Shown one piece after another: positions 43,938-52,686 of a stretch of DNA of 64,000 bases. The notes under the pieces were generated by a model. The model ran no database searches and was not told the origin of the DNA. It saw only the letters and a list, made by a program, of their open reading frames with translations. This DNA is from Bacteroidales bacterium (GTDB taxonomy: Bacteria; Bacteroidota; Bacteroidia; Bacteroidales; P3). Both the position numbers and the translations under genes were made by a program. Location of the stretch: positions 248,001-312,000 of the forward strand of contig JAFYSZ010000006.1 of NCBI GenBank assembly GCA_017559135.1, read 5' to 3'. Each line of letters opens with the position of its first letter. Position 1 is the stretch's first letter.

Positions 43938-45299
43938 GTGGCAAAAAACCAGACACGCATAAAACAAATACAACGCCAAGCACTTTCCCCACTTCAAAGA
44001 CTAAGTGGGGAATTGTTGGAGTTGCCTTCCGATGAATTAGAAAAGAGAATAGAAAAAGAAAAAGAAGAAAATCCATATTTAGAAGAAGAACAAGATTTCT
44101 CAACCCCTTGGTTTTATTCCCAAAACGACAATATACCAACAGCAGGAAGCAATTATAACGAACAATTAAGCATAAATACTCCTGCAACCGAGACATTAGC
44201 CGAAGATTTGCTTAATCAACTTAGTTTAAGTAATATAACCGAAGAAGAATACAAGATAGGAGAATTATTAATCGGTAATTTAGACGAAAGAGGGTATTTT
44301 ACACGAAGCCTAACGGCTATAATAGACGATATTTATTTTGATACTTTTGAAGAAACAGATGTTAATCTCATTGAAAAAGTATTGAAACTAATACAGAGTT
44401 TTGAACCCGCAGGCGTGGGAGCAAGAAATCATCAAGAATGTCTTTACTTACAATTACAAAGACTTGATACAAAACAACCAAGTGTAGAAATATCAAAACA
44501 AATAATATTAAACTATTGGGAAGAATTTTGCAACAAAGACTTCAAAACACTTAAAGAAAAATTATCTTGTGAGGAAGAAGAATTAAAAACAGCCTTCAAA
44601 CTAATACAGAACCTTAACTTATCACCAGGACAGATTGATAATCAAAATGAAAAAGAGCAATATATAACACCTGATGTGATAATGTGGAATAATAATGGAC
44701 AAATAAAATACGTACTCAATAAAATTTCTAACAGAAAACTATATGTCAATCAAGATAGTCAAAAACTATTAAAAGCCTTAGAAGAAGAAAAGCACCCAAA
44801 CAAAGAAACAATAAAATTCCTTAAAGACAAAATAGAATCAGCACAACTTTTCATAGATGCATACAATAGTAGAATGCAAACATTAGACACCTTTGTTCAA
44901 GAAATCATTTCTTACCAAAAAGAATACTTTCAAGAAGGAGATGTTATGGTGTTAAAACCTATGAAATACGAAGATATAAAAGAAAGAACAGGCTTTTCCG
45001 AATCAACAATCTCGCGGTTGGCAAATGATAAATATATGCAGACACATTTTGGTAACTTTAAAATAAAAAAACTCTTTACAAAATCTATTGAAAACGACAA
45101 AGGTGAAAGCGTATCTTCTGATACAATACGCAATATCATAACACAAAAAATAAAAGACGAAAATCCCGATACGCCACTAACCGATCAAGAAATCCAAAAT
45201 CAGCTACAAGAACAAGGAATCACACTATCAAGACGCACAATTACCAAATATCGAAAACAAATAGGCATAGAATCAGCAGGGAAAAGAAAAAGTGAATAA
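43938..45299 (+). CDS. rpoN: RNA polymerase sigma-54 factor
   Basis: 453 residues, start codon GTG. Region I is Gln/Leu-rich (RIKQIQRQALSPLQRLSGELLELPSDELEKRI). The core-binding region has LIGNLDERGYF and FEPAGVGARNHQECLYLQL. The C-terminal RpoN box reads SRRTITKYRKQIGI. Sigma-54 reads -24/-12 promoters with AAA+ activators; none of these activators is in this window. The start is 8 bases after asnS. Confidence 0.96.
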   Translation: MAKNQTRIKQIQRQALSPLQRLSGELLELPSDELEKRIEKEKEENPYLEEEQDFSTPWFYSQNDNIPTAGSNYNEQLSINTPATETLAEDLLNQLSLSNITEEEYKIGELLIGNLDERGYFTRSLTAIIDDIYFDTFEETDVNLIEKVLKLIQSFEPAGVGARNHQECLYLQLQRLDTKQPSVEISKQIILNYWEEFCNKDFKTLKEKLSCEEEELKTAFKLIQNLNLSPGQIDNQNEKEQYITPDVIMWNNNGQIKYVLNKISNRKLYVNQDSQKLLKALEEEKHPNKETIKFLKDKIESAQLFIDAYNSRMQTLDTFVQEIISYQKEYFQEGDVMVLKPMKYEDIKERTGFSESTISRLANDKYMQTHFGNFKIKKLFTKSIENDKGESVSSDTIRNIITQKIKDENPDTPLTDQEIQNQLQEQGITLSRRTITKYRKQIGIESAGKRKSE

Positions 45300-45300
45300 G

Positions 45301-46428
45301 ATGAAAACAAAAAATATAGTAACATACCTTATATTACTTTTTGTATTCGTTATTTCTCAGGCACAAAACTCTGAGAAAAAAGAAAAATCAGCATCACGAA
45401 GATTTGCCGATTCGCTTTATTATATACATACCATAAAACCAAAACAACAACAAGAAGAAAAAGAAGAGTTAAATAGCAAATTAGATATATCAAAAACACA
45501 AGATGCCAAAACAAAAGTTAAATCTACCTACACAACCTCTAATGCAAAAATACCATCTTCCACATTATACGAAAGCACTTGGTATAACGAAAGAGTAAAA
45601 GTACCATCTTTTTCTTTCAAAGACATACCCGATGAAATAATACTAAGGTTGATAGATCCCGATAAAGGAAGAAATTTTTGTTTTCCAATAAAGAAACGAA
45701 AAAGTTCCTCATACGGTTGGCGATGGGGCAGACCTCACTCAGGAATTGACATAGCCCTCAACACAGGCGACCCGATTTGTGCAGCTTTTGATGGAGTTGT
45801 TCGATTAGCTAAGCCAAACGGAGGATATGGTAACTGTATCGTAATACGACATTATAATAATCTTGAAACCCTTTATGGACATTTATCAAAAATCAATGTA
45901 AAAGTAGGACAAGAAGTAAAAGCCGGAGACGTAATAGGCTTAGGCGGAAGCACAGGTCGTTCAACAGGTCCTCATCTTCACTTTGAATGCAGATTGATGT
46001 ACGCATGTTTTGATCCGGAATGGATATTTGATTTAGAAACTTATAACATAAAAACATCATTTGTTAGAATTGACAAAAACTATTTTGGTGTAGAATCTTC
46101 GGAACAAAAAGCTAACAAAAAAGCTCGCAAATCCAACCTATCAAAAGTTGATAAATGTTTTGAAAACAAGCCATACGTTTCTCCAGCAACCCTAATTGCA
46201 AAAGAGAGAAAAAGAATTAAAGCAGGCGAAATACCACAATATGACACAAAAATCAATAGTAGAAAAAAATCAGCCCAAGAAGGACAACAATTTATCTATG
46301 CAAACAAAGGCGAAAAGCTGAAAGACATTGCAAAAAGATTCAAAATATCACTTGAAGACTTAAAAAAAATGAATCCCAATATACAAACAACAACATTAAA
46401 AGAAAAAACCAAAATCAGAATAAAATAA
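45301..46428 (+). CDS. M23 family peptidoglycan endopeptidase with a C-terminal LysM domain
   Basis: 375 residues: signal peptide ending VISQAQ, a charged linker, then an M23 domain with the zinc-site motifs GRPHSGIDIAL and GPHLHFE, and a C-terminal LysM module (FIYANKGEKLKDIAKRFKISLEDLKKMNPN). It cleaves peptidoglycan cross-links or controls amidases (EnvC/NlpD-like). ATG at 45301 lies one base after the rpoN stop and fits the signal peptide better than the start at 45292. Confidence 0.93.
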   Translation: MKTKNIVTYLILLFVFVISQAQNSEKKEKSASRRFADSLYYIHTIKPKQQQEEKEELNSKLDISKTQDAKTKVKSTYTTSNAKIPSSTLYESTWYNERVKVPSFSFKDIPDEIILRLIDPDKGRNFCFPIKKRKSSSYGWRWGRPHSGIDIALNTGDPICAAFDGVVRLAKPNGGYGNCIVIRHYNNLETLYGHLSKINVKVGQEVKAGDVIGLGGSTGRSTGPHLHFECRLMYACFDPEWIFDLETYNIKTSFVRIDKNYFGVESSEQKANKKARKSNLSKVDKCFENKPYVSPATLIAKERKRIKAGEIPQYDTKINSRKKSAQEGQQFIYANKGEKLKDIAKRFKISLEDLKKMNPNIQTTTLKEKTKIRIK

Positions 46429-46431
46429 ATT

Positions 46432-46911
46432 ATGTCATCACAACTGAAAAATCTTTCGTCATATAATCAAGACGAAGTGCCCTCGGGCGAAAAGGAAATA
46501 TTCGGAATAGTAGTTTCTGAATGGAATAGCCAAATCACAGATAGTTTATTAGAAGGAGCAGTAACAACACTTCTAAAATATGAAGTAGATGAAAAAGACA
46601 TCGACATCATTCACGTTCCAGGAAGTTTTGAACTACCATTTGGAGCGGCAAAACTATTAGAAAAAAACAGAAGATTTAGTGCTATCATTTGTTTAGGCTG
46701 TGTTATTCAAGGCGAAACACGTCATTTTGATTTTATTTGTGACGCTGTTGCTAACGGAATAATGCAATTGCAATTAAAAGAAGAAATTCCAGTAATATTT
46801 GGAGTGCTTACAACAAATGATTTACAACAAGCAATAGACAGAAGTGGAGGAAAACACGGTAATAAAGGAGTTGAAGCCGCTATAACAGCGTTAAAAATGG
46901 CTGCACTATGA
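46432..46911 (+). CDS. ribH: 6,7-dimethyl-8-ribityllumazine synthase
   Basis: Catalyses the next-to-last step of riboflavin synthesis. 159 residues, normal length. Motifs: VVSEWNSQITDSLLEGA, HVPGSFELPFGAAKL, CLGCVIQGETRHFDFICDAVANGI and VIFGVLTTNDLQQAIDRSGGKHGNKG. The stop overlaps the fmt start in ATGA, one of the few TGA stops seen here. Confidence 0.97.
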   Translation: MSSQLKNLSSYNQDEVPSGEKEIFGIVVSEWNSQITDSLLEGAVTTLLKYEVDEKDIDIIHVPGSFELPFGAAKLLEKNRRFSAIICLGCVIQGETRHFDFICDAVANGIMQLQLKEEIPVIFGVLTTNDLQQAIDRSGGKHGNKGVEAAITALKMAAL

Positions 46912-47873
46912 AAAACAAAAAGATAATCTTTTACGGAACACCAGAAATCGCAGCCTACCAACTCGAAAAACTTCATTTGAATAAATATAATATTATTGCA
47001 GTAGTTACTCAGCCCGATAAACCATCAGGCAGAGGACAAAAAATAAATTATTCTCCTGTAAAACAATACGCAATAGACAATAACTTACCATTATTTCAAC
47101 CAGAAAAACTCAATCACCCCGATTTCATAAATCAAATCTCAGCCTTGCAACCAGATATTCAAGTAGTATTGGCTTATCGTATGATTCCAAAAAGCATTTA
47201 CTCACTTGCAAAGTATGGAACATTTAATTTGCATACATCTCTCTTACCACAATATCGTGGAGCCGCTCCAATAAATTGGGCAATCATTAACGGAGAAACT
47301 CAAACAGGTATGACAACATTTTTGTTGAATGAAAAAACCGATGAAGGCGAAATTTTACTTCAACAAACAATAGAAATAGGAGAGGAAACCACAGCAGGAG
47401 ATTTGCACGATGAAATGATGTATAAAGCCTTTGACTTGATTGAGCAAACAATAGAAAAACTTTTATCAGAAAATCTACAAACCATTCCACAAATTCAAAG
47501 CGAAAATCTAAAACCTGCCCCAAAAATTTTCAAAGAAACCACAGTGATAAATTGGAATGAAAAAGGGGAGAAGATAATCAACCTAATTCGAGGAATGAGT
47601 CCATATCCTGCTGCTACAACGCAGTTTATGGACAAAGCAGATGGAAAGATTTATCAATTTAAAGTATTTAAGGCAAAATTTATTCCAAGAGAAAATAAAG
47701 AAAATCTTTGTGGAATTTTTAAAATTCAAGACAAGGAAACAATAACTGTTAGTTGTCTTGATGGTTTAGTACAATTATTTGATTTGCAATTAAGTGGAAA
47801 AAAACGAATGCCAGCAAAAGAGTTGATAAAAGGTTTGAAACTAACATCAGAAGTCTTAGAAATAAAAAAATAA
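46908..47873 (+). CDS. fmt: Methionyl-tRNA formyltransferase
   Basis: Formylates Met-tRNAfMet for translation initiation. 321 residues. Motifs: FYGTPEIAAYQLEKL, VTQPDKPSGRGQK, and the catalytic FNLHTSLLPQYRGAAPINWAIINGETQTGMTTF. A C-terminal domain begins around INLIRGMSPYPAA. It ends the run begun at manC; no strong terminator follows, only an AT-rich repeat pair. Confidence 0.97.
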   Translation: MKNKKIIFYGTPEIAAYQLEKLHLNKYNIIAVVTQPDKPSGRGQKINYSPVKQYAIDNNLPLFQPEKLNHPDFINQISALQPDIQVVLAYRMIPKSIYSLAKYGTFNLHTSLLPQYRGAAPINWAIINGETQTGMTTFLLNEKTDEGEILLQQTIEIGEETTAGDLHDEMMYKAFDLIEQTIEKLLSENLQTIPQIQSENLKPAPKIFKETTVINWNEKGEKIINLIRGMSPYPAATTQFMDKADGKIYQFKVFKAKFIPRENKENLCGIFKIQDKETITVSCLDGLVQLFDLQLSGKKRMPAKELIKGLKLTSEVLEIKK

Positions 47874-47875
47874 AG

Positions 47876-47917
47876 CAAAGAAATATTTTTTTTAAACAAA
47901 GAAAAAAATAAATTTCT
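47876..47917. repeat. Two AT-rich 21-bp repeat units
   Basis: CAAAG cores at 47876 and 47897, 21 bases apart, each followed by AAA and an A/T run. Same family as 51877-51939. A weak inverted match to ATTTCTCTTTG downstream may give some terminator function. Confidence 0.5.
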
Positions 47918-47951
47918 CTTTGAAAAATTTTGCTAATATTTGAAAAATATT

Positions 47952-47959
47952 TACATTTG
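47952..47959 (+). promoter_or_regulatory. Promoter of hup
   Basis: TACATTTG with TTTG at 47929-47932, about 19 bases upstream; 38 bases before the ATG. Confidence 0.65.
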
Positions 47960-47997
47960 CACCGATTTAGTTCAAACAAATTAAAAACCAAATAGAT

Positions 47998-48267
47998 ATG
48001 ACAAAAAAAGAATTTACTGACAAAATGGCTGAAAGAGCCGGAATGTCAAAAGCAGATGCACAAAAAGCATTTGACGCATTTTTAGGGGTAACAAAAGAAT
48101 ATTTACAAGCAGGAGAAAAAGTATCATTCTTAGGATTCGGAGCATTTTCTGTACAAGAAAAAGCAGAAAGAACTGCAAAAAATCCTCGTACAGGTGAATT
48201 AGTAAAAGTTCCTGCAAAGAAAGTTGTAAAATTCAAAGCAGGTTCTGAATTATCAGCAAATCTATAA
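47998..48267 (+). CDS. hup: HU family DNA-binding protein
   Basis: 89-residue canonical HU: MTKKEFTDKMAERAGMSKADAQKAFDAF, SFLGFGAFSVQEKAERTAKNPRTGELVKVPAKKVVKFKAGSEL. It bends DNA and shapes the nucleoid. It is distinct from the longer Bacteroidota-type HU-like protein at 33250. Own promoter and terminator. Confidence 0.97.
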   Translation: MTKKEFTDKMAERAGMSKADAQKAFDAFLGVTKEYLQAGEKVSFLGFGAFSVQEKAERTAKNPRTGELVKVPAKKVVKFKAGSELSANL

Positions 48268-48298
48268 TTTTTTATGCGCTGTAAATTTTTAAGATAAC

Positions 48299-48330
48299 AA
48301 GGACTACGAAAAAATTAGTAGTCCTTTTTA
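48299..48330 (+). terminator. Stem-loop after hup
   Basis: AAGGACTAC/GTAGTCCTT stem (48299-48307 with 48318-48326) followed by TTTTTA. It ends only 10 bases before the coaE ATG. Confidence 0.75.
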
Positions 48331-48339
48331 TTTTAAATT

Positions 48340-48933
48340 ATGTATTCAGTAGGACTAACAAGCGGAATAGGTTGTGGAAAAACATTAATTGCCAAAGTAT
48401 TCAATACCTTTGGAGTACCTGTTTTTAATTCCGATTTTCAAGCCAAAGAATTGTATAAAGACCCCAATTTTTTAGAGCTAATAGTCCACACTTTTGGGAA
48501 TACAATCATTGAAAACGGAAAATTTGTACCACAACGCTTAGCCGATATTGTCTTTAACGACACACAAGCCCTTAAAACCTTAAACGCACTTATTCATCCA
48601 AAAGTATTAGAGTGTTATAAACTTTGGCAAAGCCAACAAACTTCGCCTTATACCATTTTGGAATCAGCAATAATCTTTGAATCAAATTGGCAAAATCACT
48701 TTAACAAAATCATAAACATTACCTCGCCATTAGAAATTGTGATTGAAAGAGTAAAACATCGAGATAAAATTTCAGAAGAACAGATTTTACAACGCATAAA
48801 TAATCAATTACCAACAGAAGAGAAAGAAAAATTATCAGATTACAATATATTTCACGACAATAAAACGATGTTATTGCCACAAATCATAGCAATACATAAC
48901 GACATATTAGAAAAATCAAAAAAAATAGAATAA
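48340..48933 (+). CDS. coaE: Dephospho-CoA kinase
   Basis: Last enzyme of coenzyme A synthesis. 197 residues: P-loop GLTSGIGCGKT (residues 5-15), NSDFQAKELY, LNALIHPKVLE, and the lid VKHRDKISEEQILQRINNQLP. It starts just behind the hup terminator with no room for a separate promoter, so it may depend on readthrough. Its stop and the next ATG overlap as TAATG. Confidence 0.95.
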   Translation: MYSVGLTSGIGCGKTLIAKVFNTFGVPVFNSDFQAKELYKDPNFLELIVHTFGNTIIENGKFVPQRLADIVFNDTQALKTLNALIHPKVLECYKLWQSQQTSPYTILESAIIFESNWQNHFNKIINITSPLEIVIERVKHRDKISEEQILQRINNQLPTEEKEKLSDYNIFHDNKTMLLPQIIAIHNDILEKSKKIE

Positions 48934-50585
48934 TGAAAAAGACATTTCTTGTAATTATTTCACTCTTTATGAGTTTTAGTGCTTTTTCTCAATTAAGCAC
49001 AGAAGAAAATCCTTACACTTACAAACTTGAAGGATTCAATTATCAAAACATTACAACACTTAAAGTTGATGCTCCTGACCTTCAACAAGTGATAGAAGAA
49101 GACTTAGAAAACGATAAGCAAAACAAAATGATGCGATTCGGAGTAATCATTCCCGTTTACAAAGACTTCTTTGAATTAGCTGATAAAAAACAAACCGCAG
49201 ACGGCACAGTTTGGACACTATCAGTTGAAAGCCAAGATGCAGAAGCCTTAATATTCTATTCAGATAACTTTAAATTACCAAGAAGCGGTAAATTCTTTGT
49301 CTATAACCCTGAACGCACAAAAATATTAGGTGCTTTCACACAAAGAAACAATAATGAATTTAACACATTCGCAACAGAATACATAGAAGGTGAAAAAATA
49401 ATCTTAGAATACTATCAACCAAACACAGAAATTGAACAACCACAAATCGAACTCACCGAAATAGGATACGCATATCGTGGAATCACAAAATTATCAGATG
49501 AATACCGTTCCTCAGGCGATTGTAACGTAAACGTAAACTGCTCCGAAGGCGACAATTATCGCAATCAACAAAGAGGAGTTTGCAGAATACAAGTGAGAAT
49601 GAGTACTTATTACATCGGTTGGTGTACAGGTACATTGATAAACAATACAAACTACGATTTAAAACCATATTTGCTAACAGCCGCACACTGTATTGAAGAT
49701 GTTGCATCAAGTTCTTATTACAGTCAATTTGTGTTTTATTTCAAATATGAAAACTCTGGCTGTGCAGTTACCTCGTCAGAACCAAGCCGTTCAAAGTCTT
49801 TAACAGGTACATCAGTAAAAGCATACGATAACACATACGGATCAAATGGTAGTGACTTTGCTTTATTACTTTTAAGCGATGATCCGCCAATGTCATACAG
49901 CCCTTATTGGTGCGGATGGGACAAAAGAAACCGCTCAGTCAGTCAAGGAGTAGGAATACATCACCCAAGCGGAGACGTAAAAAAGATTTCCACATTCACA
50001 ACAAGTCTTCAAAACTCCTCATACGGCTCTTCATCAGCCACACACTGGTATGTAGATTGGGCAGAGACTGAAAACGGTTGGGGAATTATGGAAGGCGGTT
50101 CTTCTGGCTCAGCATTATTCAACACAGACGGAAGAATAATTGGCTCACTAACAGGAGGAGCATCAGGATGCGATGTTCCAGCAAGTTATAAATATGATGT
50201 ATATGGAAAAATGTCTTGGCACTGGTCTTCAAACGGCAATACAAATTCAAGAAAGTTAGATCACTGGTTAGATCCTTCTGAAAGCGGAGTAAATTACATT
50301 GACGGAATGGACTACAATTCATCACTTACTTCTATGAATCAAACAGAAAACCTTGTGAAACTTTATCCTAACCCAACAAAAGACGAAGTTAATATCACCC
50401 TTAATCAAATGATGGGAGAGACACAAATAGATATTTTTGACCAAGCAGGAAGAAAAATAGAAACTCACACAACCACAAATCCAAGTCTTACACTTAGTCT
50501 AAAACATCTAAACGAAGGAGTTTACACTCTTAAAATCACAAACAATAATTCAACACAAACACAACAAATCATATTAACTAAGTAA
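48933..50585 (+). CDS. Secreted lysyl-endopeptidase-like serine protease with T9SS sorting domain
   Basis: 550 residues: signal peptide ending FSAFSQ, an N-terminal prodomain of about 180 residues, then a trypsin-fold domain rich in Cys, with His252 in LTAAHCIE, Asp in GSDFALLLL and Ser391 in GGSSGSAL. The Cys pattern and SDDPP/WCGWDKR segments resemble lysyl endopeptidase (S1 family). A type A T9SS sorting domain begins near KLYPNPTKDEVNI. The Lys specificity is inferred from resemblance only. Confidence 0.88.
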   Translation: MKKTFLVIISLFMSFSAFSQLSTEENPYTYKLEGFNYQNITTLKVDAPDLQQVIEEDLENDKQNKMMRFGVIIPVYKDFFELADKKQTADGTVWTLSVESQDAEALIFYSDNFKLPRSGKFFVYNPERTKILGAFTQRNNNEFNTFATEYIEGEKIILEYYQPNTEIEQPQIELTEIGYAYRGITKLSDEYRSSGDCNVNVNCSEGDNYRNQQRGVCRIQVRMSTYYIGWCTGTLINNTNYDLKPYLLTAAHCIEDVASSSYYSQFVFYFKYENSGCAVTSSEPSRSKSLTGTSVKAYDNTYGSNGSDFALLLLSDDPPMSYSPYWCGWDKRNRSVSQGVGIHHPSGDVKKISTFTTSLQNSSYGSSSATHWYVDWAETENGWGIMEGGSSGSALFNTDGRIIGSLTGGASGCDVPASYKYDVYGKMSWHWSSNGNTNSRKLDHWLDPSESGVNYIDGMDYNSSLTSMNQTENLVKLYPNPTKDEVNITLNQMMGETQIDIFDQAGRKIETHTTTNPSLTLSLKHLNEGVYTLKITNNNSTQTQQIILTK

Positions 50586-50592
50586 GTAAAAT

Positions 50593-50763
50593 ATGAAAAT
50601 AAAGAAAATAAGTATAGTATTAGTATTACTTTTTTCAATCTTAGTTTCCTCGTGTGCAACATCAAGTCGAGGAACTAAGATGAAAAAAACAAGAAAAAGG
50701 AAATGTAATTGTCCAACCTTTACTTACGTAGCACCAACGCAAGAAAAAACATATTATGTATAA
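50593..50763 (+). CDS. Very small lipoprotein
   Basis: 56 residues: MKIKKISIVLVLLFSILVSSC with the lipidated Cys at 21, then a strongly basic segment (KMKKTRKRKCNC) and a Pro/Tyr-rich end. It begins 7 bases after the protease stop, and its last 8 bases overlap the start of the acyltransferase gene, so it is probably translated in the same operon. Function is unknown. Confidence 0.7.
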   Translation: MKIKKISIVLVLLFSILVSSCATSSRGTKMKKTRKRKCNCPTFTYVAPTQEKTYYV

Positions 50764-51870
50764 AGAAATAACCCACTTTAAAGGGCTAAATACATTAAGA
50801 TTTATTGCAGCCTCTTTGGTGGTTCTTCATCATAGTGCAACAATTGGACGAAAATATGAATTATTTAACATAGAAAATTTCAGTTTGTTTAGAAACGGAG
50901 CAAACGCAGTTAGTTTCTTCTTTGTGTTAAGCGGATTTCTAATAACATATCTTTTACTAAAAGAAAAAAAACAAACAAAAACAATCAGTATAAAATCATT
51001 TTATCTAAGGAGAGTAAAGAGAATTTGGCCTCTTTACTTTCTTTTGATTTTTATAGGCACTATTTTCCTACCATTTTTCTTCTCCTTGTTTAACATAGAC
51101 TATCAAATGCCTTACACACTCTCTCAAACATGGTATTATTTCCTTTTCTTCTTTCCAATACTCGTTCTTTTTAATTACGGAAACCACTTTTTAGAACCCT
51201 TATGGTCAATAGGAGTAGAAGAAGTCTTCTATTTAATTTGGGCACCCTTATTTAAATTTATCAAAAAAAGCCTTATACCAATCCTATTGATTATAATAAT
51301 AAAACTAAGCCTTGCAATCTATATACAAATACAAGGCATAGACACATCAACTAACCTTTTTGCATTTCTAATTCATAATTATAGCTTTGAAACAATGGCG
51401 ATAGGAGCCTTAGGAGCTTATCTTTTATTTACCACCCCCCCTATAAACAATTGGAAAACAGCGTATTGTTAAGCCGACCTGTGAAATATTTTATCTATAT
51501 CCTCACAATAATTTACCTTTGCTTTAACATAAATATCAATAATCCAATTTGGAATGCTATTTTCAAAACTCCCGTACTTTCACCCTTAATTGTGTCTTTT
51601 CTTTACCTCTATATAATAATCTCATACACCCTTTCCTTTAAAGAAAAGAAAGAAAACAAAATTCTATTTCTATTAGGCGAAATCTCCTACGGCATATATA
51701 TGTATCACATGGGCGTAATGTTTTTCACAGTCCTTATATTCACAAAACTAAAAGCCTATATCCCAAGTAGTTTACTAATAATAACCTTTCTAATCACAGT
51801 CTTTATTCTCACAATTCTAATATCCTATCTATCAAAACGTTACTTCGAGAATTTTTTTTCTAAGAAATAA
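50756..51870 (+). pseudogene. Acyltransferase 3 family membrane protein, frameshifted at a C7 tract (possible phase-variable gene)
   Basis: The first frame (50756-51472) encodes the N-terminal two thirds of an acyltransferase 3 (OafA/NodX-like) protein: FKGLNTLRFIAASLVVLHHSA with the catalytic His pair at 25-26, FFFVLSGFLITYLL, FYLRRVKRIWPLYFLLI and LWSIGVEEVFYLIW. It then ends early. The second frame (usable from 51451) holds the remaining membrane segments, including GEISYGIYMYHMGVMFF. The switch lies at seven C at 51435-51441. Eight C would join both frames into about 371 residues, the family's normal length. Substrate is probably a surface glycan. Confidence 0.8.
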
Positions 51871-51876
51871 AAAAAT

Positions 51877-51939
51877 AAAACAAAGAAATAATTTTCTAAA
51901 ACAAAGAAATATTTTTCTAAAACATAGAAATATTTTGCT
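51877..51939. repeat. Tandem AT-rich 21-bp repeat, three units
   Basis: Units at 51877, 51898 and 51919, each close to AAAACAAAGAAATATTTTTCT. Followed at 51939-51951 by CTTTCTTTGTTTT, the inverse of the unit start, so a hairpin is possible. Lies between the acyltransferase and the restriction-modification promoter. Confidence 0.85.
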
Positions 51940-51979
51940 CTTTCTTTGTTTTGATAATTGCTGTTACAAATATAATGAT

Positions 51980-51987
51980 TATTTTTG
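51980..51987 (+). promoter_or_regulatory. TAnnTTTG -7 element of the restriction-modification cluster
   Basis: TATTTTTG, 24 bases before the ATG at 52012. Confidence 0.6.
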
Positions 51988-52011
51988 CATAGAACTATAT
52001 TTTAATCGTTT

Positions 52012-52686
52012 ATGAAGCAGGAATTAACAATAGAAAATCTAATAGAGAGTGCAAGAGAATTTTGCCAAAAAGAAAGTGGCGTTTTTAGAAATGAATTATT
52101 TGGAGTAACAGATGGTAAAGCCGTTGGTACTTTTGTTGAACAATTGTTTAAGAAATTCCTGTCTCAACGATATGATTTAACGATAGGCAGTTCTGCTAAC
52201 GGATTATATTTGCCATCATTAAACACTGATATTAAAGTTACTTCAATTAAACAACCGCAATCAAGTTGTCCTTATAAAGATAGTAAGCAAAAAATATATG
52301 GATTAGGGTATAATCTGATAGTATTTGTATATAGAAAAGAAGATGATGCAAGAAAAAAAGAAGGAAAATTAGACTTCTTGTCTTGCGTCTTTGTAGAGGC
52401 TAAAAGAACTGCTGATTATCAAACAACGACAGGCTTATTAAATATCATTAATAACAATGGAAATGTTGATGATGTATTTGCTTTTTTATCAGATCACAAG
52501 ATTCCTGCTGATGAAGTAACCTTATATAATATGGCAACAGAGATTTTGAATAATCCTCCTTTGATTGGCTATTTGACAATCTCGAATGCCTTACAATGGA
52601 GATTGCAATACGGAAGAATTGTAACGCTAAATGAAGAAGTAAAAGGTATTACCACTATTGTAAACTATGTTAATGGAAACAAATAA
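52012..52686 (+). CDS. Putative restriction endonuclease of a type II-like system
   Basis: 224 residues. A PD-(D/E)xK-like site can be read as NTDIKVTSIKQPQ (Asp in strand 1) and CVFVEAKRT (Glu-x-Lys). An N-terminal helical segment GTFVEQLFKKFLSQRYDL precedes it. It overlaps the methyltransferase start by 14-20 bases, the usual R-M arrangement. I recognise the context better than the family, so the endonuclease call is an inference. Confidence 0.7.
   Translation: MKQELTIENLIESAREFCQKESGVFRNELFGVTDGKAVGTFVEQLFKKFLSQRYDLTIGSSANGLYLPSLNTDIKVTSIKQPQSSCPYKDSKQKIYGLGYNLIVFVYRKEDDARKKEGKLDFLSCVFVEAKRTADYQTTTGLLNIINNNGNVDDVFAFLSDHKIPADEVTLYNMATEILNNPPLIGYLTISNALQWRLQYGRIVTLNEEVKGITTIVNYVNGNK

Noticed and set aside
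51451-51870. Separate small membrane protein gene
   Set aside because: It continues the acyltransferase 3 fold exactly where the upstream frame breaks at a C7 tract, and its only start is an internal TTG.
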